Part shown: one piece after another, positions 17,836-26,533 of the stretch | How the letters are laid out: each line of letters begins with the position of its first letter | How positions within the stretch are numbered: position 1 is the first letter of the stretch | Source: JAVJSD01 sp040219575 | GTDB lineage: Bacteria > Planctomycetota > Planctomycetia > Pirellulales > Pirellulaceae | DNA length: 64,000 nucleotides | Assembly (NCBI GenBank): GCA_040219575.1 | Contig: JAVJSD010000025.1 | Span: forward strand, 31,150 to 95,149 | Direction of reading: 5' to 3' | Program-made: the position numbers and the translations under genes | Notes under the pieces: model-generated | The model's database searches: none | Told to the model about the DNA's origin: nothing | What the model saw: the letters and a program-made list of their open reading frames with translations, nothing else

Positions 17836-17931
17836 GGCGCGCCATGCTCTCACGCCGAAGGCGAGTGAGCATGCTGTCGGGCTATGTTGCGTCGGCATGC
17901 TCACCCCGCTCCGCGGTGAGAGCATGGCGCC
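17836..17931. repeat. long inverted repeat with palindromic arms
   Basis: The left arm (17836-17873, containing GCGCCATGCTCTCAC) and right arm (17895-17931, containing GTGAGAGCATGGCGCC) are complementary. Each arm also contains its own short palindrome. It separates the convergent Tat-protein and fxsA genes and could serve both as a transcription end. Confidence 0.85.
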
Positions 17932-18008
17932 CAAGCGAACTCTGGAATCTTGCCGATGCTGGCAGGATCGGCTACGAGTCCGCGTGGTGCGAACATGCGG
18001 CCTTGAGT

Positions 18009-18461
18009 CTATTCAACGGGTCGTTCCTCTCCGTCGGATTCGATCACATAGGTGTCGATGATCTCGGTCTTGCCGGTGGCGTGCGTCTCGGATTTCAATT
18101 CGAACTTCGCCTTGAACCAGGCCTTCAGCCGGGCCTTGTAGAAGCGTCGGCAGAAAGGGGTCAGCAGCGAGAGGCCCAGCGCGTCGGTGAGCATGCCGGG
18201 GGTGAGCAGCATGCCGCCGGCGGCGAAGATCATGGCGGCGTCGAGCAGGGCGTCGCCGGGAAGAATGCCTTCGCGCATTTCTGTGCGGATGCGGCGATAG
18301 GTGCGCCAGCCCTGATGCCGCGCCAGCGCCGCGCCCACCACGCCCGTGAGAATCACCAGCAGCAGCGGCACCCACCAGCGAGTGTAGTCGCCCAACAGCA
18401 GCAGCAGCGTCAGCTCCACTAGCGGAACGACGATGAACAGCAGCAGAAGTTTCCAGAACAT
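18009..18461 (-). CDS. fxsA: FxsA family inner-membrane protein
   Basis: 150 residues with the FxsA profile: an N-terminal helix (MFWKLLLLFIVVPLVELTLLLLLG), a second helix pair (WWVPLLLVILTGVVGAALARHQGW), then AGGMLLTPGMLTDALGL and a polar tail. Members sit in the cytoplasmic membrane; FxsA of E. coli was named for easing F-plasmid exclusion of phage T7, but its normal role is unclear. Start at 18461 (MFWK) by homology. Convergent with the Tat-protein gene and divergent from the second sulfatase. Confidence 0.88.
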   Translation of the reverse strand: MFWKLLLLFIVVPLVELTLLLLLGDYTRWWVPLLLVILTGVVGAALARHQGWRTYRRIRTEMREGILPGDALLDAAMIFAAGGMLLTPGMLTDALGLSLLTPFCRRFYKARLKAWFKAKFELKSETHATGKTEIIDTYVIESDGEERPVE

Positions 18462-18525
18462 CGACTCGTCGTTCCTCGAAAAACGCGCCCTGCAACTTGC
18501 GTCCCCCGCGCTCGCCGCGCAGACT

Positions 18526-18589
18526 GTAGCGGAAGTCGTGAGACTTCCGATCTCGTGGTGAACCTCGGAACTCTCACGAGTTCCGCTAC
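18526..18589. repeat. inverted repeat, GTAGCGGAASTCG family
   Basis: The arms GTAGCGGAAGTCGTGAGAC... (18526-18549) and its near-complement (18566-18589) match at 22 of 24 positions. It lies in the divergent promoter gap between fxsA and a sulfatase. A second member is at 33788-33852. Confidence 0.85.
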
Positions 18590-18673
18590 CATATCGTCGA
18601 TCGCCCCAACGTATCGCGTCGCCGTCGGATCTACAACGCGGCATCCTCGTTGCTTTCACTGGGAATACCGTCC

Positions 18674-20101
18674 ATGACTCGCTCCTCGGTGTTGTGCCTC
18701 CTTGGTCTGGTTGTCTCCGTCAGCCTCGCGCCGGCGGTGCGTTCCGTCCACGCGAATGACCACGCGAAGGAAGAGTCGAAACGCCCCAACATCCTGCTGA
18801 TCGTCTCCGACGATCAGGGCTATCACGACCTGGGCTGCTACGGATCGCAAGGGATCAAGACGCCCAACCTCGACCGCATCGCCCGCGGCGGCGTGAAGCT
18901 CACCAACTTTTACGTCGCCTGGTCGGCCTGCACGCCTTCCCGGGCCGCGCTGCTCACCGGCCGCTACCCGCAGCGCAACGGCACCTACGACATGATCCGC
19001 AACGACATGGTCGACTACGGCCATCGCTACACGCCCGAGGAGTACGCCGTCTCGCCGGAGCGCGTGCTGGGGACCGACGTCCGCGAGGTGTTTCTCTCCG
19101 ACGTGCTCTCGCAGGCGGGCTACACCAACGGTTGCTACGGCAAGTGGGACGGCGGGCAGCTTCGCCGCTACCTGCCGCTGCAACGCGGCTTCGACCGCTA
19201 CTACGGCTTCGCCAACACCGGCATCGACTACTTCACGCACGAGCGGTACTACGTCCCCTCGATGTGGCGCGACAACGCGCCCACCACTGAAGACCGGGGA
19301 ACCTACTGCACGTACTTGTTTCAGCGCGAAGCAGTGACGTTCCTCAAGGAGAACCACGACAAGCCGTTCTTTCTGTACGTGCCGTTCAACGCCCCGCACG
19401 GATCGTCGAGCCTCGATCCGGAAATCCGCGGCACGGTGCAGGCGCCGGAAAAGTACCTGGCCATGTATCCCGAGGGCGAGTCGCAGCGTGAGCAGCGGCG
19501 TCGCGGCTACCTGGCCGCGACCACCTGCATGGACGACGCCATCGGCGAGATGCTCGACCTGTTGGACAAGTACGACCTCGCCGACAACACGCTGGTGATC
19601 TTCATGTCGGACAACGGCGGCAGCGGCCTGGCCGACAATGCGCCGCTGAAGGGCCGCAAATCGACGATGTGGGAAGGCGGCCTCCGCGTGCCGTGCGTCG
19701 TGCGCTATCCCGGCAAGATTCCGGCTGGCGCGACCAGCGACGAGTTTCTCACGTCGTTGGAAGTCTTTCCCACCGTGCTCAAGGCGGCCGCCGCCAGTCC
19801 GCCGAAGGATGTGATCCTCGACGGCTTCGACATGCTGCCGGTGCTGGCCGGCGAAGAGTCGTCGCCGCGTCGCGAGATGTTCTGGCAACGCCGCAGCGAC
19901 AAGGCGGCCCGCGTCGGAGATTGGAAATGGGTCGAAAGCGGCAAGGGGGGCGGGCTATTCAACCTGGCCGAGGACATCGGCGAGCAGCACGACCTCGCCG
20001 CGTCGAAGCCCGACGTGCTGCGGATGGTCAAGGCCCGTTTCGCCGCCTGGCGCAAAGCAATGGACCAGACCGAACCCCGCGGCCCATTTCGGGATTATTG
20101 A
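18674..20101 (+). CDS. exported sulfatase
   Basis: 475 residues from the ATG at 18674, with a signal peptide (SSVLCLLGLVVSVSLAPAV). The formylglycine site is canonical, C86-T-P-S-R in WSACTPSRAALLTGRYP. Metal-site blocks are NILLIVSDDQGYHDLGCYG and FMSDNGGSGLADNAPLKG; KGRKSTMWEGGLRVP is the classic arylsulfatase strand. It hydrolyses sulfate esters in the periplasm or outside the cell. The C-terminal GLFNLAEDIGEQHDLA block is complete, so the gene is intact. An alternative ATG 24 bases upstream is possible. A long inverted repeat follows the stop. Confidence 0.9.
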   Translation: MTRSSVLCLLGLVVSVSLAPAVRSVHANDHAKEESKRPNILLIVSDDQGYHDLGCYGSQGIKTPNLDRIARGGVKLTNFYVAWSACTPSRAALLTGRYPQRNGTYDMIRNDMVDYGHRYTPEEYAVSPERVLGTDVREVFLSDVLSQAGYTNGCYGKWDGGQLRRYLPLQRGFDRYYGFANTGIDYFTHERYYVPSMWRDNAPTTEDRGTYCTYLFQREAVTFLKENHDKPFFLYVPFNAPHGSSSLDPEIRGTVQAPEKYLAMYPEGESQREQRRRGYLAATTCMDDAIGEMLDLLDKYDLADNTLVIFMSDNGGSGLADNAPLKGRKSTMWEGGLRVPCVVRYPGKIPAGATSDEFLTSLEVFPTVLKAAAASPPKDVILDGFDMLPVLAGEESSPRREMFWQRRSDKAARVGDWKWVESGKGGGLFNLAEDIGEQHDLAASKPDVLRMVKARFAAWRKAMDQTEPRGPFRDY

Positions 20102-20105
20102 TCTG

Positions 20106-20231
20106 GTAGGCCGGAACAAGCCGTGCGCAGTTCCGGCAGCCGCGCCGCCTGGCGCGGATCTTTCGCAGCGTGGTTTCGTTTACGCGGCGTTTGAGAATTG
20201 CCGGAACCGCGCGAGGCTTGTTCCGGCCTAC
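20106..20231. repeat. long inverted repeat, TAGGCCGGAACAAGCC family
   Basis: The left arm 20106-20138 (starting GTAGGCCGGAACAAGCCGTG) and the right arm 20199-20231 (ending GGCTTGTTCCGGCCTAC) pair over about 33 bases with few mismatches. It fills the gap between the convergent sulfatase and esterase genes. A second copy is at 43604-43729. Confidence 0.88.
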
Positions 20232-20236
20232 GGCGC

Positions 20237-22363
20237 TTACGGGCTTTCGGCCGGTTTGCGGATGGCGAGATGCTTGGCGTCCCAGCCGAGCTTCTCGACG
20301 ACCGCTTGCGGATACCGCCACTTCTCCGCGTCCGCGTCGTAAATGATGACGCGTGTGCGCTCCGCCGCCATGGCGACGACGGCCGGCATCTCCAGAATCC
20401 GCGAGACGTTGAGCAGAAACGGACCTTCGCGATGCGTGGCGGATAGCTCGTGCAGGTCGATCCGCGTGATGTCGGGCTCGAACAACGAGGCATGCAGCGC
20501 CACGCCGGCCATCTGTCGATGGGCTTGCAGCCAGAGCGGCACGCCGGACATGGAATCGACTTCCCGCAGCGCCTGCGCCGCGCGGCGGACGTCGTACACC
20601 CGCATGCCGTCGCGCGATTGGCCGAGCAGGTAGAACCGCCGGCGATGCTGCGTCTGCTTCCGCTCGCTCTGATCCCAGGCCGTCGGACCGACGCCCCGCG
20701 GCGCGACATGCGCCATCGCCCACTTGAACGACTTGAACATGCCCTGCGTTTGCCGGAACGCCTTTTCGTCGGCTTCGGGCAGCGTCTCGTCGGCGAGTTG
20801 CTTTTCAAAACCGGGGCGATAGGTCGCCAGGAACTCGTTCCAGCCGGCGTCGTCGAGCACGTTGAGAACGGTCAGGTCGGCCTTGTCGAGTCCGACCCGA
20901 TGGGCGAGGTACAGCCGCAGGCGAATCGCGCCCTGGCTGGTGAAGTCGTAGGCGGACAGTTGCACGCCGTCGTGCTCGGCGGAGAAGACTTCCTTGAGTG
21001 CGAGCGGTTCATCTTGTTCGGGCCAGCCGCGGAAGGTTTTCGCCAGCAAGGCTTCGCGCCAACCGTCGCGCTGCTTGTTCCATTGCTTCTCGCTCTTGGG
21101 AACCTGCGGCGCCTCGGCCTTGGCGGTAAACGTCTCGTCGATGGTGGTGTTCTGCTCGTCGTCCGGCAACTGCTCAAAGACCTTGAGTTGCTCGGGCTCG
21201 AAGAACTTGACAGCCGGTTTGTCGATCAGACGATCGAGGCCGCCCTTGAGATGAAAGTCGAACCAGCGGAAGGCGTGCACGCGCAGTTCCTGCGTGTCCT
21301 TATGCGGTCCGGCGGTGATCTGCAGCGCGAGTTTCTCCGGCACGCCGTAGAGCTGGTAAATCTTGCGGACGGCGGCATGCGTGCGGACCACGCCCTCCAG
21401 CGGGAAGATGCGGTCGCGGTCGGTGTTGCTGATCAGCAGCGGACGCGGCGCGACCAGGGCCGCCACCTGGGCGTAGTCCCAACCATAGGTGTTGACCATG
21501 AACATGCAGTCGCAATGGCCTTCGACCGTGCCGTCGACCACGTGGTTCTCCAGATCGGTGATGCCGGCCACGGGCACCGCGCACTTGATGCGCTGGTCGA
21601 TCGCGGCGATCCACCAACTATACGCCCCGCCGCCGCTGCGTCCGGTCACTCCCAGTCGCTCGCCGTCGACCTCCTTGCGTGATTGCAGGTAGTCCAGTGC
21701 GCGCACGCAGTTCCAGGCCTCGACGCCGGCCGACGTGTAGCCGCGGTTGAGCCACCAGAAGCGGTCGTAGCGATAGGTGCCGTGATGGATGCCCTCGATC
21801 TCGCCGAGTTGCAGCGTGTCGATCACCAGGCAGACGTAACCATGCCGCGCGAACCACGCGCCGTGATGTTGGTAGGTCGCCTTGTTGCCGTAGCTGACGC
21901 CGTCCTTCTTCACGCCGCCGTGGCCGCAGACGTAGAGAATCGCCGGCAGCGGCTCTTTCACTTCCTTGGGCCGGTACAGGTTGCCGGTCACATACAGCCC
22001 GGGCCGCGACTGGAAGTGCAGGTTCTCGACGACGAAATCGTCGTGTTCGACGGCGCCGGTGACGACCGGTTTCAGTTCGGTGCGGGAGGGCAGAGGGGAG
22101 AGGCCGAGCATTTCCAGCAGTTGCTGGCGGTACATCTCGCGTTTGGAGGTCCAGTCCTCGAGCGTCTCGACATCGGCCAGGCAGGCTTCCTGCAACTTCG
22201 CAGTTTCCGCGGCGAAGTACTCCGCGATCATCTTGTCGCCGCGGGAGGTGTCGAGCTTTTCGTTCTTGTCGTTCTTGTCGTTCTTCTCCTGCGCGGCGAG
22301 CGGCAGCGACGTCAACAGCAGCAACAGAACAGTGCAGGGCAGGGGGGTGCGAATTGGCGGCAT
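20237..22363 (-). CDS. exported alpha/beta hydrolase, acetyl-xylan-esterase-like, two-part
   Basis: 708 residues. A signal peptide (TVLLLLLTSLPLAAQ) is followed by a KNDKNDKNEK linker and an alpha/beta-hydrolase domain: YVCGHGGVKKDG (oxyanion region), VTGRSGGGAYSWW (nucleophile Ser in GxSxGG), and NTDRDRIFPLEG with a later His for the triad. It resembles large planctomycete acetyl-xylan-esterase/prolyl-oligopeptidase-type proteins. The last 250 residues look like a second, degenerate hydrolase half (LYLAHRVGLDKADLTVLNVLDD...) without a clear nucleophile. Likely role: deacetylation of polysaccharides next to the sulfatase; inference. A copy of the G-rich motif (22334-22348) lies inside the signal-peptide coding region as TPLPCTV. 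Confidence 0.75.
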   Translation of the reverse strand: MPPIRTPLPCTVLLLLLTSLPLAAQEKNDKNDKNEKLDTSRGDKMIAEYFAAETAKLQEACLADVETLEDWTSKREMYRQQLLEMLGLSPLPSRTELKPVVTGAVEHDDFVVENLHFQSRPGLYVTGNLYRPKEVKEPLPAILYVCGHGGVKKDGVSYGNKATYQHHGAWFARHGYVCLVIDTLQLGEIEGIHHGTYRYDRFWWLNRGYTSAGVEAWNCVRALDYLQSRKEVDGERLGVTGRSGGGAYSWWIAAIDQRIKCAVPVAGITDLENHVVDGTVEGHCDCMFMVNTYGWDYAQVAALVAPRPLLISNTDRDRIFPLEGVVRTHAAVRKIYQLYGVPEKLALQITAGPHKDTQELRVHAFRWFDFHLKGGLDRLIDKPAVKFFEPEQLKVFEQLPDDEQNTTIDETFTAKAEAPQVPKSEKQWNKQRDGWREALLAKTFRGWPEQDEPLALKEVFSAEHDGVQLSAYDFTSQGAIRLRLYLAHRVGLDKADLTVLNVLDDAGWNEFLATYRPGFEKQLADETLPEADEKAFRQTQGMFKSFKWAMAHVAPRGVGPTAWDQSERKQTQHRRRFYLLGQSRDGMRVYDVRRAAQALREVDSMSGVPLWLQAHRQMAGVALHASLFEPDITRIDLHELSATHREGPFLLNVSRILEMPAVVAMAAERTRVIIYDADAEKWRYPQAVVEKLGWDAKHLAIRKPAESP

Positions 22364-22370
22364 GATGAAT

Positions 22371-22396
22371 CTCACGGGGCAGGGCAGGGGGGAGGA
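22371..22396 (+). repeat. dispersed G-rich motif before the esterase gene
   Basis: GGGGCAGGGCAGGGGGGAGG lies directly upstream of the minus-strand esterase start; a shorter copy occurs at 22334-22348 inside that gene. In the mRNA of the esterase it would be C-rich. Confidence 0.7.
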
Positions 22397-22446
22397 GGTT
22401 ATGTTCGCCGCGACGCGGAGTGAATGCAAGCGTTTTGCGTGGCGTT

Positions 22447-22575
22447 GATTTCAGATTTCAGATTGCAGATTTCAGATTGCACACCTATCCCGAAGGGATT
22501 GCATCCCACAGCCCGGCGTCGCGAAGCGCACCCCGGGTGCGTTTCCCAATCTGAAATCTGAAATCTGAAATCAAT
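22447..22575. repeat. inverted array of TTTCAGA heptamers
   Basis: The left array (22447-22480) is GATTTCAGATTTCAGATTG... and the right array (22547-22575) is the inverse, CTGAAATCTGAAATC. Between them is a 65-base loop with its own short hairpin. The right array touches the stop codon (TGA 22573-22571) of the SGNH hydrolase gene. The same heptamer makes a larger element at 48893-49166. Confidence 0.85.
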
Positions 22576-24061
22576 CATTCAGTATCGCCTCAGGGCGGAT
22601 TTTGAGGGCGCGTCCTTGCGACCAGCGGCGGAGGCCTTCGAGGCGCTGCCGGCCGCGCTGGAAATAGACGTCGTCGAGGGATTGCATTTGCGCCGTGAAC
22701 AGCGGCTTGCGGCGCTCGCGCCAATCGTCGTGCGGGGTGACGAGTTGCTGCTCCTCCATCGCTTCCAGCAACAGGTCCGCGATCATCTGGTGGCCGTGGA
22801 TGTCGGGATGCACGTGGTCGAGCATTAGTTCCTCGCCGGGGATGCCGTGCGGGCTTTCTGCTTCGAACGCCCCGCGGACGTCGACCAGCGGCGTGCCGGT
22901 GTCGGCGGCGACGCGGAGGATCGCCTCACGCAGCGGCGTGATGATCCGCAGGGGACAGAGGTCCTCGTCGCGGGCCCGCAGGAAGTGCTGCTTCGCCTCG
23001 TCGTGGCGGCCCAGCGCTTCACAACATTTGCCCAGGTGGTAGTGCACGCCGGCGTGGCGATCGTCGATGGCGAGCGTCTGCTGGAGGAGTTCGTATTGAC
23101 GCTCGAACTGCTCTCCCGCGAGTTGCTGCGCCTGTTTCCAAAGGGCGTCGAACGCGTCTTTTTGCTGGTCGGTGAGGTCGCTGGCATGTTGGTATTTGAA
23201 GGGGGGGCAATCCTTCAGGTTGCTGACCGGATCGACCAGCAGCACCGGCACGCCGGCGCGGTCGGCCATCGTGATCATCCGCCGCAGATTGAATTCAAAG
23301 TGTTCAACGACGCCGCGTCGTCGCCGGTCGTCGCGCCGGTACGCCTCCAGGCCGCCTTTGTAATCGAGCAGCGCGTCGACCTCGCCGGCCAACTCGCTCC
23401 TGGCCGATGAATCACCGCCGCCGTGCCAGGCGCCGCGCAACACGTTGTAGGTGCGACTGTGGGCGAGCAGGTTGTGCGCGGCGGCGATCGGCGCCGGAGT
23501 TTCCTTCACGTCGGTGTAGGTGCGGTCTTCCAGAAACTCGTTGTGGCCGGTGTAGAGGATCAACAGGTCGGGCTGGAGCTCGAGCACTTCCTCGACGATC
23601 GGCGCCAGGCGGTAACTGGCGTAGGAGACGCCGCCGCAGTTGATCACTTCCCAATCCCGCGAGGGGTCGGCCGCCTGCAAATTGAGCGCGAGCCAGGTGC
23701 TGAAGGCGGTTTCAACGGAGTACGGCCGGCCCTGCACCGTCGAGCCGCCCAGGCAGAAGATGCGAAACGTGCGCGAACCTTTCTCGGCGGGAAACGATTG
23801 CGGACGAAAGTACGTCAACCGCGAGGTGGGAATCTCGTAACGATCGCCGCGGCGCACGAACAGCGGTCGAATCTCGCTGAAGCCGACGTAGGGATCCTCG
23901 GCTTCGCTCACCAGGCCCCATCCCAGCAACGCGAACAACGCCTCGCACAGCAGCAGCGGGGAGAGGCCCAGCAACACCGCCAGCAGCCGAAACAAGATGC
24001 GCCGGCGAGGCGAAGTTTGCGGGCGCGTCGGCGGTGTGGAGGTCGTCGTGGTGGTGGTCAT
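22571..24061 (-). CDS. membrane-anchored SGNH/GDSL hydrolase with TPR-like segment
   Basis: 496 residues. After a Thr/Pro-rich N-terminus, one membrane helix (LLAVLLGLSPLLLCEALFAL, residues 27-46) anchors the protein. The SGNH hydrolase blocks follow: FCLGGSTVQG (Ser107), NCGGVSYASY, LYTGHNEF (Asn174) and LDHVHPDIHGH (Asp and His of the triad) near residue 425. A TPR-like helix pair (AGVHYHLGKCCEALGRHDEAKQHF) is inserted before the last block. Family members are esterases or acyltransferases on sugars or lipids; the substrate here is unknown. Transcribed divergently from the LRR lipoprotein gene. Confidence 0.8.
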   Translation of the reverse strand: MTTTTTTSTPPTRPQTSPRRRILFRLLAVLLGLSPLLLCEALFALLGWGLVSEAEDPYVGFSEIRPLFVRRGDRYEIPTSRLTYFRPQSFPAEKGSRTFRIFCLGGSTVQGRPYSVETAFSTWLALNLQAADPSRDWEVINCGGVSYASYRLAPIVEEVLELQPDLLILYTGHNEFLEDRTYTDVKETPAPIAAAHNLLAHSRTYNVLRGAWHGGGDSSARSELAGEVDALLDYKGGLEAYRRDDRRRRGVVEHFEFNLRRMITMADRAGVPVLLVDPVSNLKDCPPFKYQHASDLTDQQKDAFDALWKQAQQLAGEQFERQYELLQQTLAIDDRHAGVHYHLGKCCEALGRHDEAKQHFLRARDEDLCPLRIITPLREAILRVAADTGTPLVDVRGAFEAESPHGIPGEELMLDHVHPDIHGHQMIADLLLEAMEEQQLVTPHDDWRERRKPLFTAQMQSLDDVYFQRGRQRLEGLRRWSQGRALKIRPEAILND

Positions 24062-24087
24062 GCCGAGTGATCGAGCCGGGCGATTCT

Positions 24088-24116
24088 TTGCGTGACGCCG
24101 GCCGCTTGGTTATATT
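24088..24116 (+). promoter_or_regulatory. candidate sigma-70-type promoter for the LRR lipoprotein gene
   Basis: TTGCGT (24088-24093) and TATATT (24111-24116) are separated by exactly 17 bases, about 75 bases before the ATG at 24190. This is one of the best E. coli-like matches seen, in otherwise GC-rich sequence. Confidence 0.5.
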
Positions 24117-24189
24117 TTCGGGAAGCGACTGCTGCCTCGATTATATCCCACCCAACACTTCAACTCTCCCTCGCGTCCTCTCCCATTCC

Positions 24190-25116
24190 ATGACCATCGT
24201 GCACTCACGATCGGTCGGTCGACTCGTTTGGTCGGCCGGCGCGATGTCGGTTTTCGTCGCCGCGCTGCTGGCGAGTGGTTGTAATTCGCCGCCGTCGTCG
24301 CAAGTGGTGTCGCTGGTGAAGTCGCGGGGAGGCCGAGTCGGCTTCGACGAACAGCAGGCGCATCGACCGCTGCGGGCCATCGAACTGCGCGACGCGCGGG
24401 TGGCCGACGCCGACCTGTCGCCGTTGGGCGAGTTGCAGGACGTCACCTGGCTCAGCTTCCACGACAGCGACCTCGACGACGGGGGATTGCGGCACGTGGG
24501 GCGAGTCGGCGCGCTGGAGTGGCTCGACCTGTACGGCACGAACGTGACCGACGCCGGCATGCCGTATCTGGGCGACGCGGGGCAACTCGTGTCGCTCAAC
24601 CTGGCGCAGACGCAGGTCTCCGACGCCGGGCTGTTTCATCTCCGCAGCCTCACCGATCTGGAAAGCTTGGCCCTGGGCCCGCGTACGACCGACGCCGGAC
24701 TGGAGCATCTGGCGGAAATGAAGTCGCTGAGGACGCTGTACCTGGGGAATACGGGCGTCACAGGCGCGGGCCTGGCGCACCTGGCCGGCCTGCCGCATTT
24801 GGAGGAACTGCGCCTCGCCGCCGCGCCGATCACGCCGCGGGGACTGGTGGAGCTCTCGTCGCTGACGACGCTGCGGAGCCTCGACCTGTCGGCCACACCG
24901 CTCACCGACGAGGACCTGGAGTACGTCGCGCGGCTCGAGGACCTGGACTATCTCTGCCTGGCCGATACGAACATTTCCGACGCCGGGCTTGTCCATCTCG
25001 AGCGGTCGGTGAACTTGATCGTGCTCGATTTGCCGGGCGCCCGTGTTACGGACGCCGGTGTTCAACGGTTGAATTCAGCACTGCCGCATTGTCGGATTAG
25101 CTGGCGAACACCTTGA
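24190..25116 (+). CDS. leucine-rich-repeat lipoprotein
   Basis: 308 residues. The N-terminus has a lipoprotein signal with lipobox LLASGC. The rest is a run of about nine LRRs of the planctomycete type with the core LDLxGTxVTDAGL (WLDLYGTNVTDAGMPYL, SLNLAQTQVSDAGLFHL, TLYLGNTGVTGAGLAHL, YLCLADTNISDAGLVHL). LRR solenoids bind proteins; no catalytic domain is seen. The start at 24190 was chosen because it places the signal at the N-terminus. A good promoter-like pair lies 75 bases upstream. Confidence 0.85.
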   Translation: MTIVHSRSVGRLVWSAGAMSVFVAALLASGCNSPPSSQVVSLVKSRGGRVGFDEQQAHRPLRAIELRDARVADADLSPLGELQDVTWLSFHDSDLDDGGLRHVGRVGALEWLDLYGTNVTDAGMPYLGDAGQLVSLNLAQTQVSDAGLFHLRSLTDLESLALGPRTTDAGLEHLAEMKSLRTLYLGNTGVTGAGLAHLAGLPHLEELRLAAAPITPRGLVELSSLTTLRSLDLSATPLTDEDLEYVARLEDLDYLCLADTNISDAGLVHLERSVNLIVLDLPGARVTDAGVQRLNSALPHCRISWRTP

Positions 25117-25147
25117 AACACCACGAGTTACGTTGTCGGGCGGCTTC

Positions 25148-25176
25148 TTGGAATTGCCCCCCGATTCGGCTAAGAT
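25148..25176 (+). promoter_or_regulatory. candidate promoter for the ubiquitin-like cluster
   Basis: TTGGAA (25148-25153) and TAAGAT (25171-25176) are 17 bases apart, in the only sizeable gap before the cluster, about 160 bases upstream of the Ubl start. It would give a long 5' leader. No operator was recognised. Confidence 0.45.
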
Positions 25177-25338
25177 ATCTCTGGCCGCGACGAATACCTT
25201 TTCGAAACGCTGCTCCGAGAAGAGGAATGAGGCGCTTTTCCGGCGGTTTCCGCCATCGACCGATGCAGGTCGAGCCGCCGCCTCAAGCCGCTGGACGTTT
25301 CGGGGCGGTCGTGGCAGCCTGCTGAGGGAGAAAACGAG

Positions 25339-25632
25339 ATGTCGGAACAAGCGACCACCCAACGACAGGGAACCCGCGTGACGTTCCTCGACCAGACGGG
25401 CGCCAAGAGCGTCGATGCGGTCATCGCCGATACGGTCACCGTCAAGCGGATTCTGCCCAACATCATCACCAAGATGAACCTGCCGGTGATGGGGCCGGAC
25501 GGGCAGCCGATGAGTTACAGTCTCGACCATAAGGAAGGCGGCAAACGGCTTCGCGAAGACGAAACGCTGCCGCAAGCCCAGGTGCAGGACGGACATCACT
25601 TGATCGTCTATCCCGAGATTGTGGCCGGCTGA
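25339..25632 (+). CDS. ubiquitin-like beta-grasp protein with C-terminal glycine
   Basis: 97 residues that fit a single ubiquitin-like (YukD/EsaB-type) beta-grasp domain: strand RVTFLDQTGA, strand AVIADTVTV leading into helix KRILPNIITKMNL, then DGQPMSYSLDHK, and a closing strand DGHHLIVYPEIVAG. It ends in VAG, so the C-terminal glycine needed for adenylation is already exposed and no pro-peptide has to be cut off. The next genes encode E2, JAMM peptidase and E1, which makes this the modifier of the pathway. A GGGAG lies 10 bases before the ATG. Lone YukD-type proteins also work with type VII secretion, but no secretion gene is near. Confidence 0.85.
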   Translation: MSEQATTQRQGTRVTFLDQTGAKSVDAVIADTVTVKRILPNIITKMNLPVMGPDGQPMSYSLDHKEGGKRLREDETLPQAQVQDGHHLIVYPEIVAG

Positions 25633-25812
25633 TCGTCGCCGGCTCATCGTCGCTGTCCCGCCTGAAGGTGTAACCGAGAAGGTGTGATCGATTGCGGCAA
25701 TTACGGCGGCAAAACCGACGAGGGGCGGCAACCTATCGCGGGCCTGTTCGGCTGCGCGGTCGAGTTGACGGCTTCCGCCGCCGCCTGTTGTTTCGACCCG
25801 ACCCTAGAAAGG

Positions 25813-26493
25813 ATGCCAAGCGTGCGCGAATCGCCCCGACTCCGCCGACTGCGAAGCGACCTCCGTGCGATCGAGCAACTGCATGCGGATAGCACGATTC
25901 TGGAGTTCACTCCCAACCAACCGCGCGGAGGCGGTCCGCCCGATGCGTACGCCATTCGCTTCAACGGGCGCGGGTTCTGGCGCCCCGACGGTTCGCGCGA
26001 GGTGGTGACGCGCGATCGTCACGAGATGACGATTCAACTCGGCGCGTCGTACCCGCGGATGATGCCCGAGTTGGCCTGGCGATCGCAGATCTTTCACCCG
26101 AACATCTCCGCCAGCGGCGTGGTGTGCCTGGGGGGCTACGGCACGCACTGGGTGCCGAGCGTGAACCTGGACGAACTGTGCCACATGCTGTGGGACATGA
26201 TTCGCTACCAGAACTTCGATGTCGACAGCCCCTACAACCGCGAGGCCGCCGCCTGGGCCAAGACGCAGACCCGATTCCAACTGCCGATCGATCCGCGACC
26301 GCTGCGCGACCGCGTGGCGGCCGGCATGAAGCCGGCGTCGGGTTTGCCGAATTCGTCCTCCTCGGGCGACGCCGAGGTGTCGTTCATCGAGCCGGAGATC
26401 GTCGATGCGGAGGTGATCGAAGTCCGCGAAGTGACGATGCAGTCGAGCGTCGGCGTCTCCGGCGAGGACCAGGATATTTTCTTTATCGAGTAA
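25813..26493 (+). CDS. ubiquitin-conjugating-like E2 enzyme with catalytic Cys
   Basis: 226 residues. The UBC fold is clear: IRFNGRGFWRPDG, YPRMMPELAWRSQIFHPNIS, then GVVCLGGYGTHWVPSVNLDE. H95-P96-N97 is the canonical HPN triad and Cys105 the thioester Cys, with the usual spacing. It should take the Ubl from the E1 and pass it to a substrate. The C-terminal 50 residues form an acidic tail with two related motifs, VSFIEPE and DIFFIE (end of protein); the second E2-like protein has two similar motifs. ATG 25813 has AAAGG too close; GTG 25822 is better spaced from it and may be the real start. An in-frame GTG at 25684 is less likely. Confidence 0.88.
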   Translation: MPSVRESPRLRRLRSDLRAIEQLHADSTILEFTPNQPRGGGPPDAYAIRFNGRGFWRPDGSREVVTRDRHEMTIQLGASYPRMMPELAWRSQIFHPNISASGVVCLGGYGTHWVPSVNLDELCHMLWDMIRYQNFDVDSPYNREAAAWAKTQTRFQLPIDPRPLRDRVAAGMKPASGLPNSSSSGDAEVSFIEPEIVDAEVIEVREVTMQSSVGVSGEDQDIFFIE

Positions 26494-26533
26494 CGTCGTC
26501 ACGCCTCGCGCCGGCGCCTCGAACACGCGGCCC

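Noticed and set aside
18462..18673. tRNA or small RNA in the fxsA-sulfatase gap
   Set aside because: The hairpin there is explained by the inverted repeat; no cloverleaf or conserved RNA pattern was seen.
25339..25632. YukD/EsaB protein of a type VII secretion system
   Set aside because: No EssC, WXG100 or other secretion gene is nearby, whereas E1, E2 and JAMM genes follow directly.
25684..25812. Longer N-terminus for the active E2 from GTG 25684
   Set aside because: The added 43 residues show no conserved pattern, and the AGAAGG before that GTG is too close; a start at 25813 or 25822 fits the UBC fold better.
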